The notes beneath the pieces were generated by a model that worked only from the letters and a program-made list of their open reading frames with translations, was not told the origin of the DNA and did no database searches. The translations under genes and the position numbers were made by a program. 64,000 bases of DNA, from NCBI GenBank assembly GCA_028284065.1, contig JANQSJ010000014.1, forward strand, positions 186,001 to 250,000, in the 5' to 3' direction. Numbering within the stretch: the first letter of the stretch is position 1; each line of letters begins with the position of its first letter. The DNA is from Parvularculaceae bacterium (GTDB lineage Bacteria; Pseudomonadota; Alphaproteobacteria; Caulobacterales; Parvularculaceae). Positions 54,165-63,316 of the stretch are shown one piece after another.

Positions 54165-56177
54165 ATGCTTCAAAGACTGAGAATTAGGCGCGTCGCGGCG
54201 GCTTTATTCGCGTCGTGTGCGCTTTTCGGCGCGAAAGCCAGCGCGGCCGACGCGGCAAGTCCTGAGGTATATGGGGCGCTCCCTACGATTTCAGACGCGG
54301 AAATTTCGCCGAACGGCGAAACAGTCGCGATGCTGCAATATGTCGGCGGACGGACCTTGCTCGTCCTTTACAGCCTTAAAGACGCTGGCGGACAACCGCT
54401 CGGAATCGAAATCGGGGACCTTAAACCGCGGCGCCTTTACTGGGCCGGCGACGACTATGTGTTGGTTCTAGTTTCAGTGACGAGAAGCGAGCAGTTAAAC
54501 ACCGGTCGGCAGGCCTTCGAGTTCTACCGCTGGATTTCCTACTCGCTTAAAAGCGGCAAAAGCACAGGACTCTTCTCGACTGACACAGGCTTCGTGATCA
54601 CCAGTTCCGGCAACCTTATACACACGTTGCCCGAGTCGCCCGACGCAGCGCTATTTGCTCGATGGATTGGGCGCGCACAGGTGGGCAACAGAGGGCCAAG
54701 CCGTCTTTCGAGCAGCGAACCATCCGCCGGCTATTCGCTCCTCCGCGTGAACCTCAAGAACGGCCGAGGACGCGTCACCAACGCGGGAACGCCGGACTCA
54801 TACGATTGGGCGGTCGACGATTCCGGCGAGGCGATTATGCTTGGCGAGTTCGACGGACGCGAATTCAGATTGAGTGCGCGACAACCCAACGACGCAAGAA
54901 TGAAGGTCGTCAGGCGGATGGAGCTGCCGACCGGCTCACTTTCGCCGTACATCCTATACGGCCGGCTGGCGGGCGCAGCACCCAATAGCGTGGAAGTGGC
55001 GGCCTTGAAAAGACGTCCGGGGCAAACGGACGTTCTCGTGGGCCTCAGTCTTGTTGACGGGGAGGAAACGCGCATTATCGCGAGCGACGATGCGAGAGAC
55101 GTCACAGGCGTCTGGTACAATAGCGACAGCGCCCGCGTGGAGGCCGCCTATTTCAGGTCCGCGCCCGAAAAGGCCGTGTTCTTCGATAACGCCCTCGGCA
55201 AAAAATCCCGCCAGCTCGACAAAGCGTTGCCGGGCGCGCTGGCGTCAGTCAGCTCCATCTCAACTGACAAAAAGACCATGATCGTCAGGGCGCTGTATTC
55301 AGATCGCCCTGCCGAGCTATTGATCTATGACGACAACAAAAAGACGCTCGACTTCTTCTCTTCCATCCGGCCGGAGCTTGCCGATGACGTCACGGATAGG
55401 CGACGTTTTGACTATGTCGCGCCGGACGGCCTCACAATCGAGGGTTACCTGACGACGCCGGCGGGCCGATGGGGCGATCGGCTGCCCCTCGTCGCCTTAC
55501 CCCACGGCGGGCCGGCCGGCAGGGACACGCTCAATTATGATTGGTGGGCGGCATTTTACGCCGCCAACGGATACGCCGTCTACCAACCGAATTTCCGTGG
55601 CTCGTCGGGTTATGGCGAAGCATTTAAGCGCGCCGGCTACGGCGAATGGGGGCGCAAGATGCAAGATGACATAACGAATGGCGTGGAAGCGCTCATCGCC
55701 AAGGGCGCGGCTGACCCTGGCCGCGTCTGTATTGTAGGCGCGAGCTATGGCGGCTACGCGGCGCTCGCCGGCGCGACGCTGACGCCCGACATCTACAAGT
55801 GCGCGGTCAGCGTCAACGGCGTGTCGAACCTGCCGAAGATGATCGGGCACGCGGCGACAAGCGAAGGCGACTATGCGGCCGACTACTGGGAAAGCCGGAT
55901 AGGCAGTCGTTTTCGCGACGAAGAAGACCTTATTGCAGTGAGCCCGGAACGCATCGCCGACCGCGCAGGACCGCCAATCATGCTTATCCATGGCGAGGAC
56001 GACACGGTCGTGCCCTTCTACCAGAGCGAAAACATGGCCAAAGCGCTTCAGAGCGCCGGGAAGGAATGGGAGCTCGTCCGGCTAAAGGGCGAGGACCACT
56101 GGCTGTCGAGCGGCGAGACCCGGACCGCCATGTTGAGGGAATCCTTGAGGTTCATTAACGCGCACATCGGCGAATAG
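54165..56177 (+). CDS. S9-family prolyl oligopeptidase-like peptidase, exported
   Basis: 670 residues from the ATG at 54165; a TTG at 54150 with AAAGGAA upstream is also possible. A signal peptide (AAALFASCALFGAKASA) precedes a beta-propeller-like region and the C-terminal hydrolase domain. The catalytic Ser is in CIVGASYGGYAALAG near 528, the Asp in HGEDDTVVP near 616 and the His in GEDHWLSSGE near 648. Such enzymes cleave oligopeptides after Pro or basic residues. The leader region is unusually AT-rich. Confidence 0.92.
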   Translation: MLQRLRIRRVAAALFASCALFGAKASAADAASPEVYGALPTISDAEISPNGETVAMLQYVGGRTLLVLYSLKDAGGQPLGIEIGDLKPRRLYWAGDDYVLVLVSVTRSEQLNTGRQAFEFYRWISYSLKSGKSTGLFSTDTGFVITSSGNLIHTLPESPDAALFARWIGRAQVGNRGPSRLSSSEPSAGYSLLRVNLKNGRGRVTNAGTPDSYDWAVDDSGEAIMLGEFDGREFRLSARQPNDARMKVVRRMELPTGSLSPYILYGRLAGAAPNSVEVAALKRRPGQTDVLVGLSLVDGEETRIIASDDARDVTGVWYNSDSARVEAAYFRSAPEKAVFFDNALGKKSRQLDKALPGALASVSSISTDKKTMIVRALYSDRPAELLIYDDNKKTLDFFSSIRPELADDVTDRRRFDYVAPDGLTIEGYLTTPAGRWGDRLPLVALPHGGPAGRDTLNYDWWAAFYAANGYAVYQPNFRGSSGYGEAFKRAGYGEWGRKMQDDITNGVEALIAKGAADPGRVCIVGASYGGYAALAGATLTPDIYKCAVSVNGVSNLPKMIGHAATSEGDYAADYWESRIGSRFRDEEDLIAVSPERIADRAGPPIMLIHGEDDTVVPFYQSENMAKALQSAGKEWELVRLKGEDHWLSSGETRTAMLRESLRFINAHIGE

Positions 56178-56196
56178 GCGGTCGGTCGAGCGCGAA

Positions 56197-58410
56197 CTAA
56201 AGAAACGAATACGGGTCAATGTCGATCGTCCGGCGCACGGCGTTCGGCGTCTTTGCGCCGTCGAGCCAGGCGGCGAGAAACGCCTGCACGTTAACGTCAC
56301 GCCGCGCCTTGATGAGGAACCGCATCCGCGCCTCGCCGCGGTACCGATAGATCGGCGCCGGCGCCGGGCCCATCACCTCGACGCCGTCGGCGGGAAACAG
56401 CGCGCGCCGGTGGGCTTCCGCCGTCGCCTTCAAGGCGCTCTCGTCCTTGGACCGCAGAATGACGGCGGCGAGGCGCCCATAAGGTGGAAATCCAAGCGCC
56501 TGGCGGCCGTCGGCCTCGGCGGCGAGAAACGCGTCGCGATCGGCCGCCTTCAGCGCCTGGAAGACCGGCGCGCCGGGCTGATGCGTCTGCAGGAGCGCCC
56601 GTCCCGGCTTCTCCGCACGTCCCGCCCGACCCGCCACCTGGCTGAGGAGCTGGAAGGTCTTTTCGCCGGCGCGCAAATCGCCGCCAGCGAGCCCCATATC
56701 GGCGTCGACGACCACCACGAGCGTCAGATTGGGAAAATGGTGGCCCTTTGCGACCACTTGAGTCGCCACCAGAAGGTCGATGTCGCCGCCCGCCATTCGG
56801 TCGAGGACGTCGCGCATCGCCGGCGCGGTGGGGGCGGTGTCAGAAGACAGAATCGCCTGTCGCGCCCGGGGCCAGCGCGCCAGCGCCTCTTCGGCGATGC
56901 GTTCGACGCCCGGCCCGCAAGGGTGAAGGGAGTCGACCGCCTTGCACGACGGACATGCGGACGGCTTGGGCATTGAAAACCCGGTGTGGTGGCAGACGAG
57001 CCGGTTTTCAAAGCGATGCTCAACGAGCCAGGTATCGGACTTCGGGGATTTCATCCGTTCGCCGCATTTCCGGCAGATCGTCACCGGCGCGTAGCCGCGG
57101 CGATTGAGGAATAAAAGCGCCTGCTCCCCGGCGTCAAGCGCGCGCGTTACTTCCTGGACGGCGATGGGCGACAGCCACGCGTCTTTCTCCGGCGGATCGC
57201 GCCGCATGTCGACGAGGCCGACATGCGGGGCCGCAGCGCCGCCAAAGCGGGCGCGAAGGCGCGCAAGGCCATAGCGCCCCTGATCCACATTTACGACGCT
57301 TTCAAGCGAGGGCGTCGCCGAGACAAGAATGACCGGGAAGCGCCCTCGCGCGCCGCGCGCCACGGCGAGGTCGCGTCCCTGATAGATGACGCCGTCTTCT
57401 TGCTTATAGGCGGTCTCGTGCTCTTCATCGACGATGATCAGGCGCAAATTTTTGTACGGAAGAAAAAGCGCCGACCGGGCGCCGACTACAATGCGCGCGT
57501 TGCCGTCAGCGACGCGCCGCCATGCGCGCCGTCGCGCGGCGGCGCCGAGTTCGGAGTGCCACGCGGCGGGCGCTGCGCCAAAACGGTCCGCAACGCGCGC
57601 CAGGAACGGCAGCGTCAGCGCGATTTCCGGTATCATGATAAGGACCTGTGCGGACGGATCGGCGTTTAGCGCGGCCGCGACCGCCTCAAGATAGACTTCG
57701 GTCTTGCCGGCGCCGGTGACCCCGTCAAGGAGCATCGCCCCCGCCCCTTGCGCCACATGGCCGCGCAGCTTCTCAGCCGCCGTCGCCTGCTCCGGCGAGA
57801 GCGGCGCGCCGGGGCGAGCGATGTCAGGCGGCGCGAAGGGAGGGTCGGGGTCCATTTCGACGCGACGAAGCGCGCCCGCCTTTATCAGCCCCCTGACGAC
57901 GCCTTCGCCGACATTGGCCGCCGCGGCGATATCGGCGACCGGCGCCGGCGGGTCCGCGGCGACGAGCGCCCGACGGCGAGCGTCCGTTAACTTGGCTGCC
58001 AATAAATCGGCTGCGTCCGGCGCCGCGGCGTAGGCGTTCCGCGCCGCTGGCGGGACCGCAAAATCGCCGCTCCTGACGACAAGCCGGAGCGCGGCGCCCA
58101 GCGGCGCCATCGTGTAGTCCGCGGTCCAGCGCACGAAGCCGAGCACATCCATTGCGAGCGGCGGCGCATCGAGCGCGCGCGCGACGCGCTTCAGTTTTTC
58201 CACTGGCGGCGAGCCCTCCCCCGCCGATCCGAGATCGGGCGACCAAACGACGCCGATTCGATCTCGCCCGCCGAATGGCGCGACGACGAATGCGCCGGGC
58301 GGCGGCGCGTCGGCGCCATCAGGGGGCAGATAGTCGAACGCGCGGTCGAGCGGCGTCGGAAAAAGAACCTTAATTCGCCGCGCGTCGCCGCTTTGATGAA
58401 GATTAGTCAC
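56197..58410 (-). CDS. priA: Primosomal replication-restart helicase PriA
   Basis: 737 residues from a GTG. N-terminal DNA-binding domain (VLFPTPLDRAFDYLPPDGAD), Walker A GVTGAGKTEVYLEAVAAAL near 227, DEEHETAYKQE near 324, the zinc-binding cysteines CRKCGERMKSP and CPSCKAVDSLHPCGPG, and helicase motifs VVAKGHHFPNLTLV and VAGRAGRAEKPG. It reloads the replisome at stalled forks. Converges with the S9 peptidase. Confidence 0.96.
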   Translation of the reverse strand: MTNLHQSGDARRIKVLFPTPLDRAFDYLPPDGADAPPPGAFVVAPFGGRDRIGVVWSPDLGSAGEGSPPVEKLKRVARALDAPPLAMDVLGFVRWTADYTMAPLGAALRLVVRSGDFAVPPAARNAYAAAPDAADLLAAKLTDARRRALVAADPPAPVADIAAAANVGEGVVRGLIKAGALRRVEMDPDPPFAPPDIARPGAPLSPEQATAAEKLRGHVAQGAGAMLLDGVTGAGKTEVYLEAVAAALNADPSAQVLIMIPEIALTLPFLARVADRFGAAPAAWHSELGAAARRRAWRRVADGNARIVVGARSALFLPYKNLRLIIVDEEHETAYKQEDGVIYQGRDLAVARGARGRFPVILVSATPSLESVVNVDQGRYGLARLRARFGGAAAPHVGLVDMRRDPPEKDAWLSPIAVQEVTRALDAGEQALLFLNRRGYAPVTICRKCGERMKSPKSDTWLVEHRFENRLVCHHTGFSMPKPSACPSCKAVDSLHPCGPGVERIAEEALARWPRARQAILSSDTAPTAPAMRDVLDRMAGGDIDLLVATQVVAKGHHFPNLTLVVVVDADMGLAGGDLRAGEKTFQLLSQVAGRAGRAEKPGRALLQTHQPGAPVFQALKAADRDAFLAAEADGRQALGFPPYGRLAAVILRSKDESALKATAEAHRRALFPADGVEVMGPAPAPIYRYRGEARMRFLIKARRDVNVQAFLAAWLDGAKTPNAVRRTIDIDPYSFL

Positions 58411-58530
58411 GGCTGCTTGATCGTCGCCTCGGTTTCGGCTGAATTACGCCCCGTCGGGCCAGCCTTCTCGCGCCCCCCCGTATCGACTAATTGGCCGTTT
58501 GGCACGCCCGCGCATAGGAGCGCCAGCTGA

Positions 58531-59580
58531 ATGTCGAGACCGTTTACTGGAGCCGCACGCGTCATTCTCCCCATCCTCGCGGCGGCGCTTGGGCTTATCG
58601 GCGGCGCGGAGGCGAAATACAGCCTCTGCAACAAGACAAGCTACGTCGTCTCGGCGGCGATCGCCTATGTGGACGGCGACCGGCTGGCGACGCGCGGCTG
58701 GTGGCGCCTCAATCCGGGCCAATGCAAGGTCGTGCTTACCGAGCCGACGAATCCCGGGCGTTACTTCGTTTATGGGGAGGCGATCCCGGGACACCTTGGC
58801 CCCTTAAGGTCCTGGTCGGGCGACACAGCGCTATGCGTCGAGCCGGACGGGTATTTTAACCTGCGCAATCAGGATGTCTGCAAAGGCGACCCATCGAGGC
58901 GGCGGGACTTTTTCACGGTCGACGTCACCGACGAGGCCAAGGGCAGTTGGCGCACCGACTTCGTGGAAGCCAAGAATTACAGCGTCTTCAGCGCCGAGGT
59001 CGCCGGAATCCAGCGCCTGCTGAGCGATGTCGGCGCCGCAGACATGCGCATTGACGGGTCCCTCGGCCGCAACACCCAGCGCGCATTGGCCAATTACCGC
59101 AAAGAGAAGGGTCTCGGCGACGGGCCGGTGATCGACGACGCGACAATTTCATCGCTGGTGGACGAGGCGAACGCGAGAGAGACGAAGCTCGGCTTCCATT
59201 TATGCAACAAGGCCGATGCGCCTGTCTGGTCGGCCTTCGCAGAGCCGGAAGGCGACACCTATCGCTCCCGCGGCTGGTGGCTTATCGAGGCGGGGGATTG
59301 CCTCAAAGTCCTCAAGGGCGCGCTGAAGAGCGATCATTATTATGTGTACGGCCTGATCGACGATAACGATGAGGAAGCCGCGGAACGTCGCCTCGCCGGC
59401 GGCGACAGGCCATTCTGCGTCAATGCGGTCAAGTTCAATGTCCTGAACGACGCCTCCTGCGCCGACCAGGAGCTCGACAGCGCGCAGTTTCGGCGCGTGG
59501 ACATTGGCGACGCGCGATCAACGACGTTCGAGTTCCGCGTCGACGGCTTCGCCAAGGCGGTTGCGAGCGCGAGCCGCTGA
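58531..59580 (+). CDS. Exported protein with two DUF1036 domains flanking a peptidoglycan-binding-like domain
   Basis: 349 residues. A signal peptide (ILPILAAALGLIGGAEA) is followed by a DUF1036 unit (YSLCNKTSYVVSAAIAYVDG, RGWWRLNPGQCKVVL), a PG-binding-1-like helix bundle at about 152-215 (AGIQRLLSDVGAADMRIDGS, RNTQRALANYRKEKG) and a second DUF1036 unit (GFHLCNKADAPVWSAFAE, RGWWLIEAGDCLKVL). DUF1036 proteins are common in alphaproteobacteria and their role is unknown; a cell-wall link is suggested by the middle domain. Confidence 0.88.
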   Translation: MSRPFTGAARVILPILAAALGLIGGAEAKYSLCNKTSYVVSAAIAYVDGDRLATRGWWRLNPGQCKVVLTEPTNPGRYFVYGEAIPGHLGPLRSWSGDTALCVEPDGYFNLRNQDVCKGDPSRRRDFFTVDVTDEAKGSWRTDFVEAKNYSVFSAEVAGIQRLLSDVGAADMRIDGSLGRNTQRALANYRKEKGLGDGPVIDDATISSLVDEANARETKLGFHLCNKADAPVWSAFAEPEGDTYRSRGWWLIEAGDCLKVLKGALKSDHYYVYGLIDDNDEEAAERRLAGGDRPFCVNAVKFNVLNDASCADQELDSAQFRRVDIGDARSTTFEFRVDGFAKAVASASR

Positions 59581-59651
59581 CCTTCGACGCCACTGGCGCG
59601 GCAAGCCGCCGCGCCGCATCGCCGGCGAATTGAAAACCAAGCAAAGGCGCC

Positions 59652-60416
59652 ATGAGCGAAGACCAAGCCGCGACCCGGGACGCCCCCCTGAAAAGCGCTT
59701 TCGCCGATGTCGATCTCTGGATCTTTGACCTCGACAACACGCTTTATCCCGCCGAATGCAATCTCTTCCGCCAAATTGACGCGCGCATGGCGGCGTTCAT
59801 TGAGGCGCGCCTCAACCTCGCCCACGCCGATGCCCGCAAGCTCCAGAAAGACTATTACGTGCGCTACGGCACGACGCTCAGCGGCCTGATGCGCGAGCAC
59901 GGCGTCGCGCCCGGCGACTTTCTCGATTTTGTGCATGACATCGACGCGTCGGTGGTGCCCCGCAATCCGACCCTGCGGGCGAACATCGACGCCCTGCCGG
60001 GACGCAAGTTCGTCTTCACGAACGGCACCGTCGCGCACGCGGAGAACGTGCTCGCCCGCATCGGGCTCACCGACCTTTTCGCTGACATCTTCGACATCGA
60101 GGCGGCCGCCTATACGCCGAAGCCGCATCGGGAAGCCTATGACCGATTCCTTGGCCGCGCCGGGGCGGCGCCTGAGCGCGCGGCGATGTTCGAAGACATC
60201 GCCCACAATCTCGCCGAGCCCCACGCCCGCGGCATGACGACGGTCCTCGTCGCGTCGGACGCGCCATGGATGGACGACGAACCGCCGGAAAAGCGGCCTG
60301 CACATCGCGCCGAGGCGATTGATGCCGACCACGTTCATCATGTAACGGACGACCTGACTGACTTTCTGCGACGCATCGCGCCTGGGGCGGAAGCAACGGA
60401 TCGGCCGGACAAGTGA
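59652..60416 (+). CDS. HAD-family pyrimidine 5'-nucleotidase-like phosphatase
   Basis: 254 residues. The HAD motif I is WIFDLDNTLYPAECNLF at about 23, motif II FTNGTVAHAENVL near 117, and the Lys/Asp region YTPKPHREAYDRF and AMFEDIAHNLAEP. This is the SDT1/pyrimidine 5'-nucleotidase-like subfamily in which the first Asp is phosphorylated. It lies directly upstream of dapD on the same strand, as in many alphaproteobacteria. Confidence 0.9.
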   Translation: MSEDQAATRDAPLKSAFADVDLWIFDLDNTLYPAECNLFRQIDARMAAFIEARLNLAHADARKLQKDYYVRYGTTLSGLMREHGVAPGDFLDFVHDIDASVVPRNPTLRANIDALPGRKFVFTNGTVAHAENVLARIGLTDLFADIFDIEAAAYTPKPHREAYDRFLGRAGAAPERAAMFEDIAHNLAEPHARGMTTVLVASDAPWMDDEPPEKRPAHRAEAIDADHVHHVTDDLTDFLRRIAPGAEATDRPDK

Positions 60417-60470
60417 ATTCAAAGCGCCGCGCCCTTGAGCAGCGCACGAGCGCCCGTAAAGGAGGCCAAC

Positions 60471-61337
60471 ATGGCGAGCGACGGCATGCCACTTGACGAA
60501 GCGAGACCGGTCATTGAGGCCGCGTGGGAGGCCCGCGACGCGCTTGATCCTGACAAGGATAGAAAGACCGGCGAGGCCGTCGACGCCGCCATTGCGGCGC
60601 TTGACGAGGGGACCGCGCGCGTCGCCGAGCCGGCGAAGGCCGAGGCGGGCCTTAAGCAATGGACGGTCAATGAATGGCTGAAAAAGGCCGTTCTGCTGTC
60701 GTTCAGACTTAATCCGAACAAGGTCATCGATGGCGGGCCGGGCGGTCGCGTCGGTCCCGGCGCCTGGTGGGACAAGGTCCCCTCAAAGATTGCCGGTTGG
60801 CATACGGAGGAATTTGAAGAGGCGGGGTTCCGCGCCGTGCCGCCCTGCGCGATCCGGCGCGGCGCCTACATCGCGCCAGGCGCGGTGCTGATGCCGTCCT
60901 ATGTCAATATAGGCGCCTATGTGGGCGCGGGCGCGATGATCGACACATGGGCGACCGTCGGGTCCTGCGCGCAGATCGGCGCGAACTGCCATATCTCCGG
61001 CGGCGTCGGAATCGGCGGCGTTCTGGAGCCCATACAAGCCGCCCCGGTCGTCATTGAGGACAATGTCTTCATCGGCGCGCGCTCAGAAGTCGCCGAAGGG
61101 GTCATCGTCCGCGAGGGATCGGTGCTCTCCATGGGCGTCTTTCTGGGCGCGTCGACGAAGATCGTCGACCGCGAAACCGGCGACGTCCTTTTCGGCGAGG
61201 TTCCGCCCTACTCGGTCGTCGTCCCGGGCTCGCTGCCGTCCGACAAGGGCGGGCCAATTCTCTACTGCGCGGTCATCGTCAAGCGGGTCGACGAGAAGAC
61301 CCGCGCGAAGACGTCGATCAACGATCTGCTTCGGTAG
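60471..61337 (+). CDS. dapD: 2,3,4,5-tetrahydropyridine-2,6-dicarboxylate N-succinyltransferase
   Basis: 288 residues from the ATG at 60471, chosen because AAAGGAGG lies 5 bases upstream. Left-handed beta-helix hexapeptides are clear ([60 protein letters not shown]). It succinylates tetrahydrodipicolinate in the lysine/diaminopimelate pathway. A DUF1801-like gene starts 5 bases after its stop. Confidence 0.96.
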   Translation: MASDGMPLDEARPVIEAAWEARDALDPDKDRKTGEAVDAAIAALDEGTARVAEPAKAEAGLKQWTVNEWLKKAVLLSFRLNPNKVIDGGPGGRVGPGAWWDKVPSKIAGWHTEEFEEAGFRAVPPCAIRRGAYIAPGAVLMPSYVNIGAYVGAGAMIDTWATVGSCAQIGANCHISGGVGIGGVLEPIQAAPVVIEDNVFIGARSEVAEGVIVREGSVLSMGVFLGASTKIVDRETGDVLFGEVPPYSVVVPGSLPSDKGGPILYCAVIVKRVDEKTRAKTSINDLLR

Positions 61338-61342
61338 ACGCC

Positions 61343-61723
61343 TTGGCGGCGCTAACGAACCTGCCCGACGAGGTCGCCACCTATTTCGACAAGCAGACGG
61401 GCGCGGTGCGCGACATCGCACACGCCCTCGGCGAGGTCGTCGCCGGCGCGGCGCCGGATGCCGCGGTCAAACTCGCCTGGGGGTTTCCCTGCTGGATCGG
61501 CGCAGAGCGGATCGCGTCCGTCATCGCCCATTCAGAGCATTGCAACCTGCAGCTCTGGTCCGGGGCCCGCCTTTCGGCCGATTTTCCGAACCGGATCGAA
61601 GGGACCGGCAAGGATCTGCGCCACGTGAAAGTCCGAAAGCTGAGCGATATAGACGCTGAGCTGAAGGAGATTGTCTCTACTGCCGTCGCGCTCGACCAAA
61701 CCGCGCCCCGACGGGTCCGGTGA
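61343..61723 (+). CDS. DUF1801-like protein
   Basis: 126 residues from a TTG 5 bases after the dapD stop, so probably co-transcribed. The pattern AAPDAAVKLAWGFPCWIGAE followed by IASVIAHSEHCNLQLWSGARL and TGKDLRHVKVRKLSDID matches DUF1801, a small domain related to the frataxin/YdhG fold. Function unknown. Confidence 0.75.
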   Translation: MAALTNLPDEVATYFDKQTGAVRDIAHALGEVVAGAAPDAAVKLAWGFPCWIGAERIASVIAHSEHCNLQLWSGARLSADFPNRIEGTGKDLRHVKVRKLSDIDAELKEIVSTAVALDQTAPRRVR

Positions 61724-61741
61724 CAGCCCGGCAAGGCTGCG

Positions 61742-62752
61742 TCAGACGCTCTGCCGGACGCGCTGGTCAATCCGCCCAAAGACGTTCGCGCCGCCTTCAT
61801 CCAGCATTTCAATTTCGACCCTGGCGCCGAATTTCATGAACGGCGTTGACGGCGCGCCGTTTTCTATCGTCTCGATCATGCGGATCTCGGCGATGCAGGA
61901 ATAGCCGACGCCGCCGGCCGCGATTGGCCTGCCCGGGCCGCCGTCGAGCTTGTTGGACACCGTCCCCGACCCGATGACCGAGCCGGCGGCCAAAGGCCGC
62001 GTCTTGGCGGCGTGGGCGATGAGGCGGCCGAAATCGAACGTCATGTCGACGCCGGCGTTGGCTGCGCCGAAAGGTTCGCCATTATAGCGCACGAGCAGCG
62101 GCAGATGCAGCTTGCCGTCACGCCACGCCGCCCCCAGTTCATCGGGCGTCACGGCGCACGGGCTGAACGCGCTTGACGGCTTCGACTGGAAGAAACCGAA
62201 ACCTTTCGCCAACTCGCCCGGAATCAGTCCGCGTAAAGACACATCATTGACGAGCATGATGAGACGGATGCGCTCGCGCGCCGCGTCCGGCGCGACGCCC
62301 ATGGGCGTGTCATCTACGATGACGGCGACCTCCGCCTCCATATCGATGCCGAAGCCGTCATCCTGTGGCATCAGGATATCATCGCGGGGGGCCAGAAAGC
62401 TGTCCGATCCCCCTTGATACATCAAGGGGTCGGTCCAGAAGCTCTCCGGCATTTCCGCATTGCGCGCCTTGCGGACAAGCTCCACATGATTGACATAGGC
62501 CGAGCCATCCGCCCACTGATAGGCGCGCGGCAAAGGCGAGGCGCACGCCGTCTCGTGAAAGGGCTCGCCGAACGACGGGTCCGCGGCCAGCCGCTCGGCG
62601 ATGGCGCGCAGCGCCATTTCAGCGCGCGGCCAGTCGTCAAGCGCCGCCTGCAGGGTCGCGGCGGCATCCGCGGCCGGGGCGCACCGGGCAAGATCGCTTG
62701 AGACGACGACGAGGCGGCCATCGCGGCCGCTTTTGAGGCTTGCGAGTTTCAT
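61742..62752 (-). CDS. Fumarylacetoacetate hydrolase family protein
   Basis: 336 residues. FAH metal ligands are represented by IDMEAEVAVIVDDTPMGV near 138 and VNDVSLRGLIPGELAKGFGF near 167, with the substrate region GSVIGSGTVSNKLDGGPGRP near 258. FAH cleaves fumarylacetoacetate to fumarate and acetoacetate, the last step of tyrosine breakdown. Placement next to a VOC gene and hppD supports that role, though many FAH-fold enzymes act on other ketoacids. Confidence 0.9.
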   Translation of the reverse strand: MKLASLKSGRDGRLVVVSSDLARCAPAADAAATLQAALDDWPRAEMALRAIAERLAADPSFGEPFHETACASPLPRAYQWADGSAYVNHVELVRKARNAEMPESFWTDPLMYQGGSDSFLAPRDDILMPQDDGFGIDMEAEVAVIVDDTPMGVAPDAARERIRLIMLVNDVSLRGLIPGELAKGFGFFQSKPSSAFSPCAVTPDELGAAWRDGKLHLPLLVRYNGEPFGAANAGVDMTFDFGRLIAHAAKTRPLAAGSVIGSGTVSNKLDGGPGRPIAAGGVGYSCIAEIRMIETIENGAPSTPFMKFGARVEIEMLDEGGANVFGRIDQRVRQSV

Positions 62753-62772
62753 TCGCTATCGCTTCCCCGACC

Positions 62773-63306
62773 TTAAGTCGCTTCGTGCAGCCAAGCGGCG
62801 TGGCGCGGGGCGCGTTTGGTCCTCGACCATTCCTCAAGCATCGCCGGCGCGACTTTCCGAAGCTCCGCCATCTGATCCGGTCGCCCCGTATTGGCGGCGA
62901 GTTCAATGCGGTGGCCGTTCGGATCGAAGAAATAGATGGACTTGAAGACCCCGTGATTGACGGGCCCGAGCACATCAAGGCCCTCGCCCTCAATGTGCGT
63001 CTTCGCCGCCATCAGATCGTCAAGCGTTTCCACTTCGAAAGCGATGTGCTGCACCCATTCCGGCGTGCTGCGGTCGCGGTCCATGGGCTCTTTCGTCGGC
63101 AGCTCGAAAAAGGCGAGGACATTTCCCATGCCGGCGTCCAGAAAGACATGCATGTAAGGGTCCGGCTCCTTCGTGGACGGAACTTCGTCCTCGGCGATCG
63201 CAAGCTGGAAATCCATGTTCAGCATGCGCTGGTAAAACTCCACCGTCTCCTTTGCGTCGCGGCACCGGTAGGCGACGTGATGGATGCGTTTCAACTGGAC
63301 AGTCAT
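62773..63306 (-). CDS. VOC-family protein in the tyrosine-degradation cluster
   Basis: 177 residues from the ATG at 63306 (GAGGAGG upstream). The VOC fold is clear: HHVAYRCRDAKETVEFYQRM at the N-terminus, WVQHIAFEVETLDDLM near 88 and YFFDPNGHRIELAAN near 140. The His, His, Glu metal triad is present. It lies between hppD and the FAH gene, 10 bp after hppD, so it probably acts on an aromatic intermediate, but the exact substrate is not deducible. Confidence 0.85.
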   Translation of the reverse strand: MTVQLKRIHHVAYRCRDAKETVEFYQRMLNMDFQLAIAEDEVPSTKEPDPYMHVFLDAGMGNVLAFFELPTKEPMDRDRSTPEWVQHIAFEVETLDDLMAAKTHIEGEGLDVLGPVNHGVFKSIYFFDPNGHRIELAANTGRPDQMAELRKVAPAMLEEWSRTKRAPRHAAWLHEAT

Positions 63307-63316
63307 CGCCGCCTCC

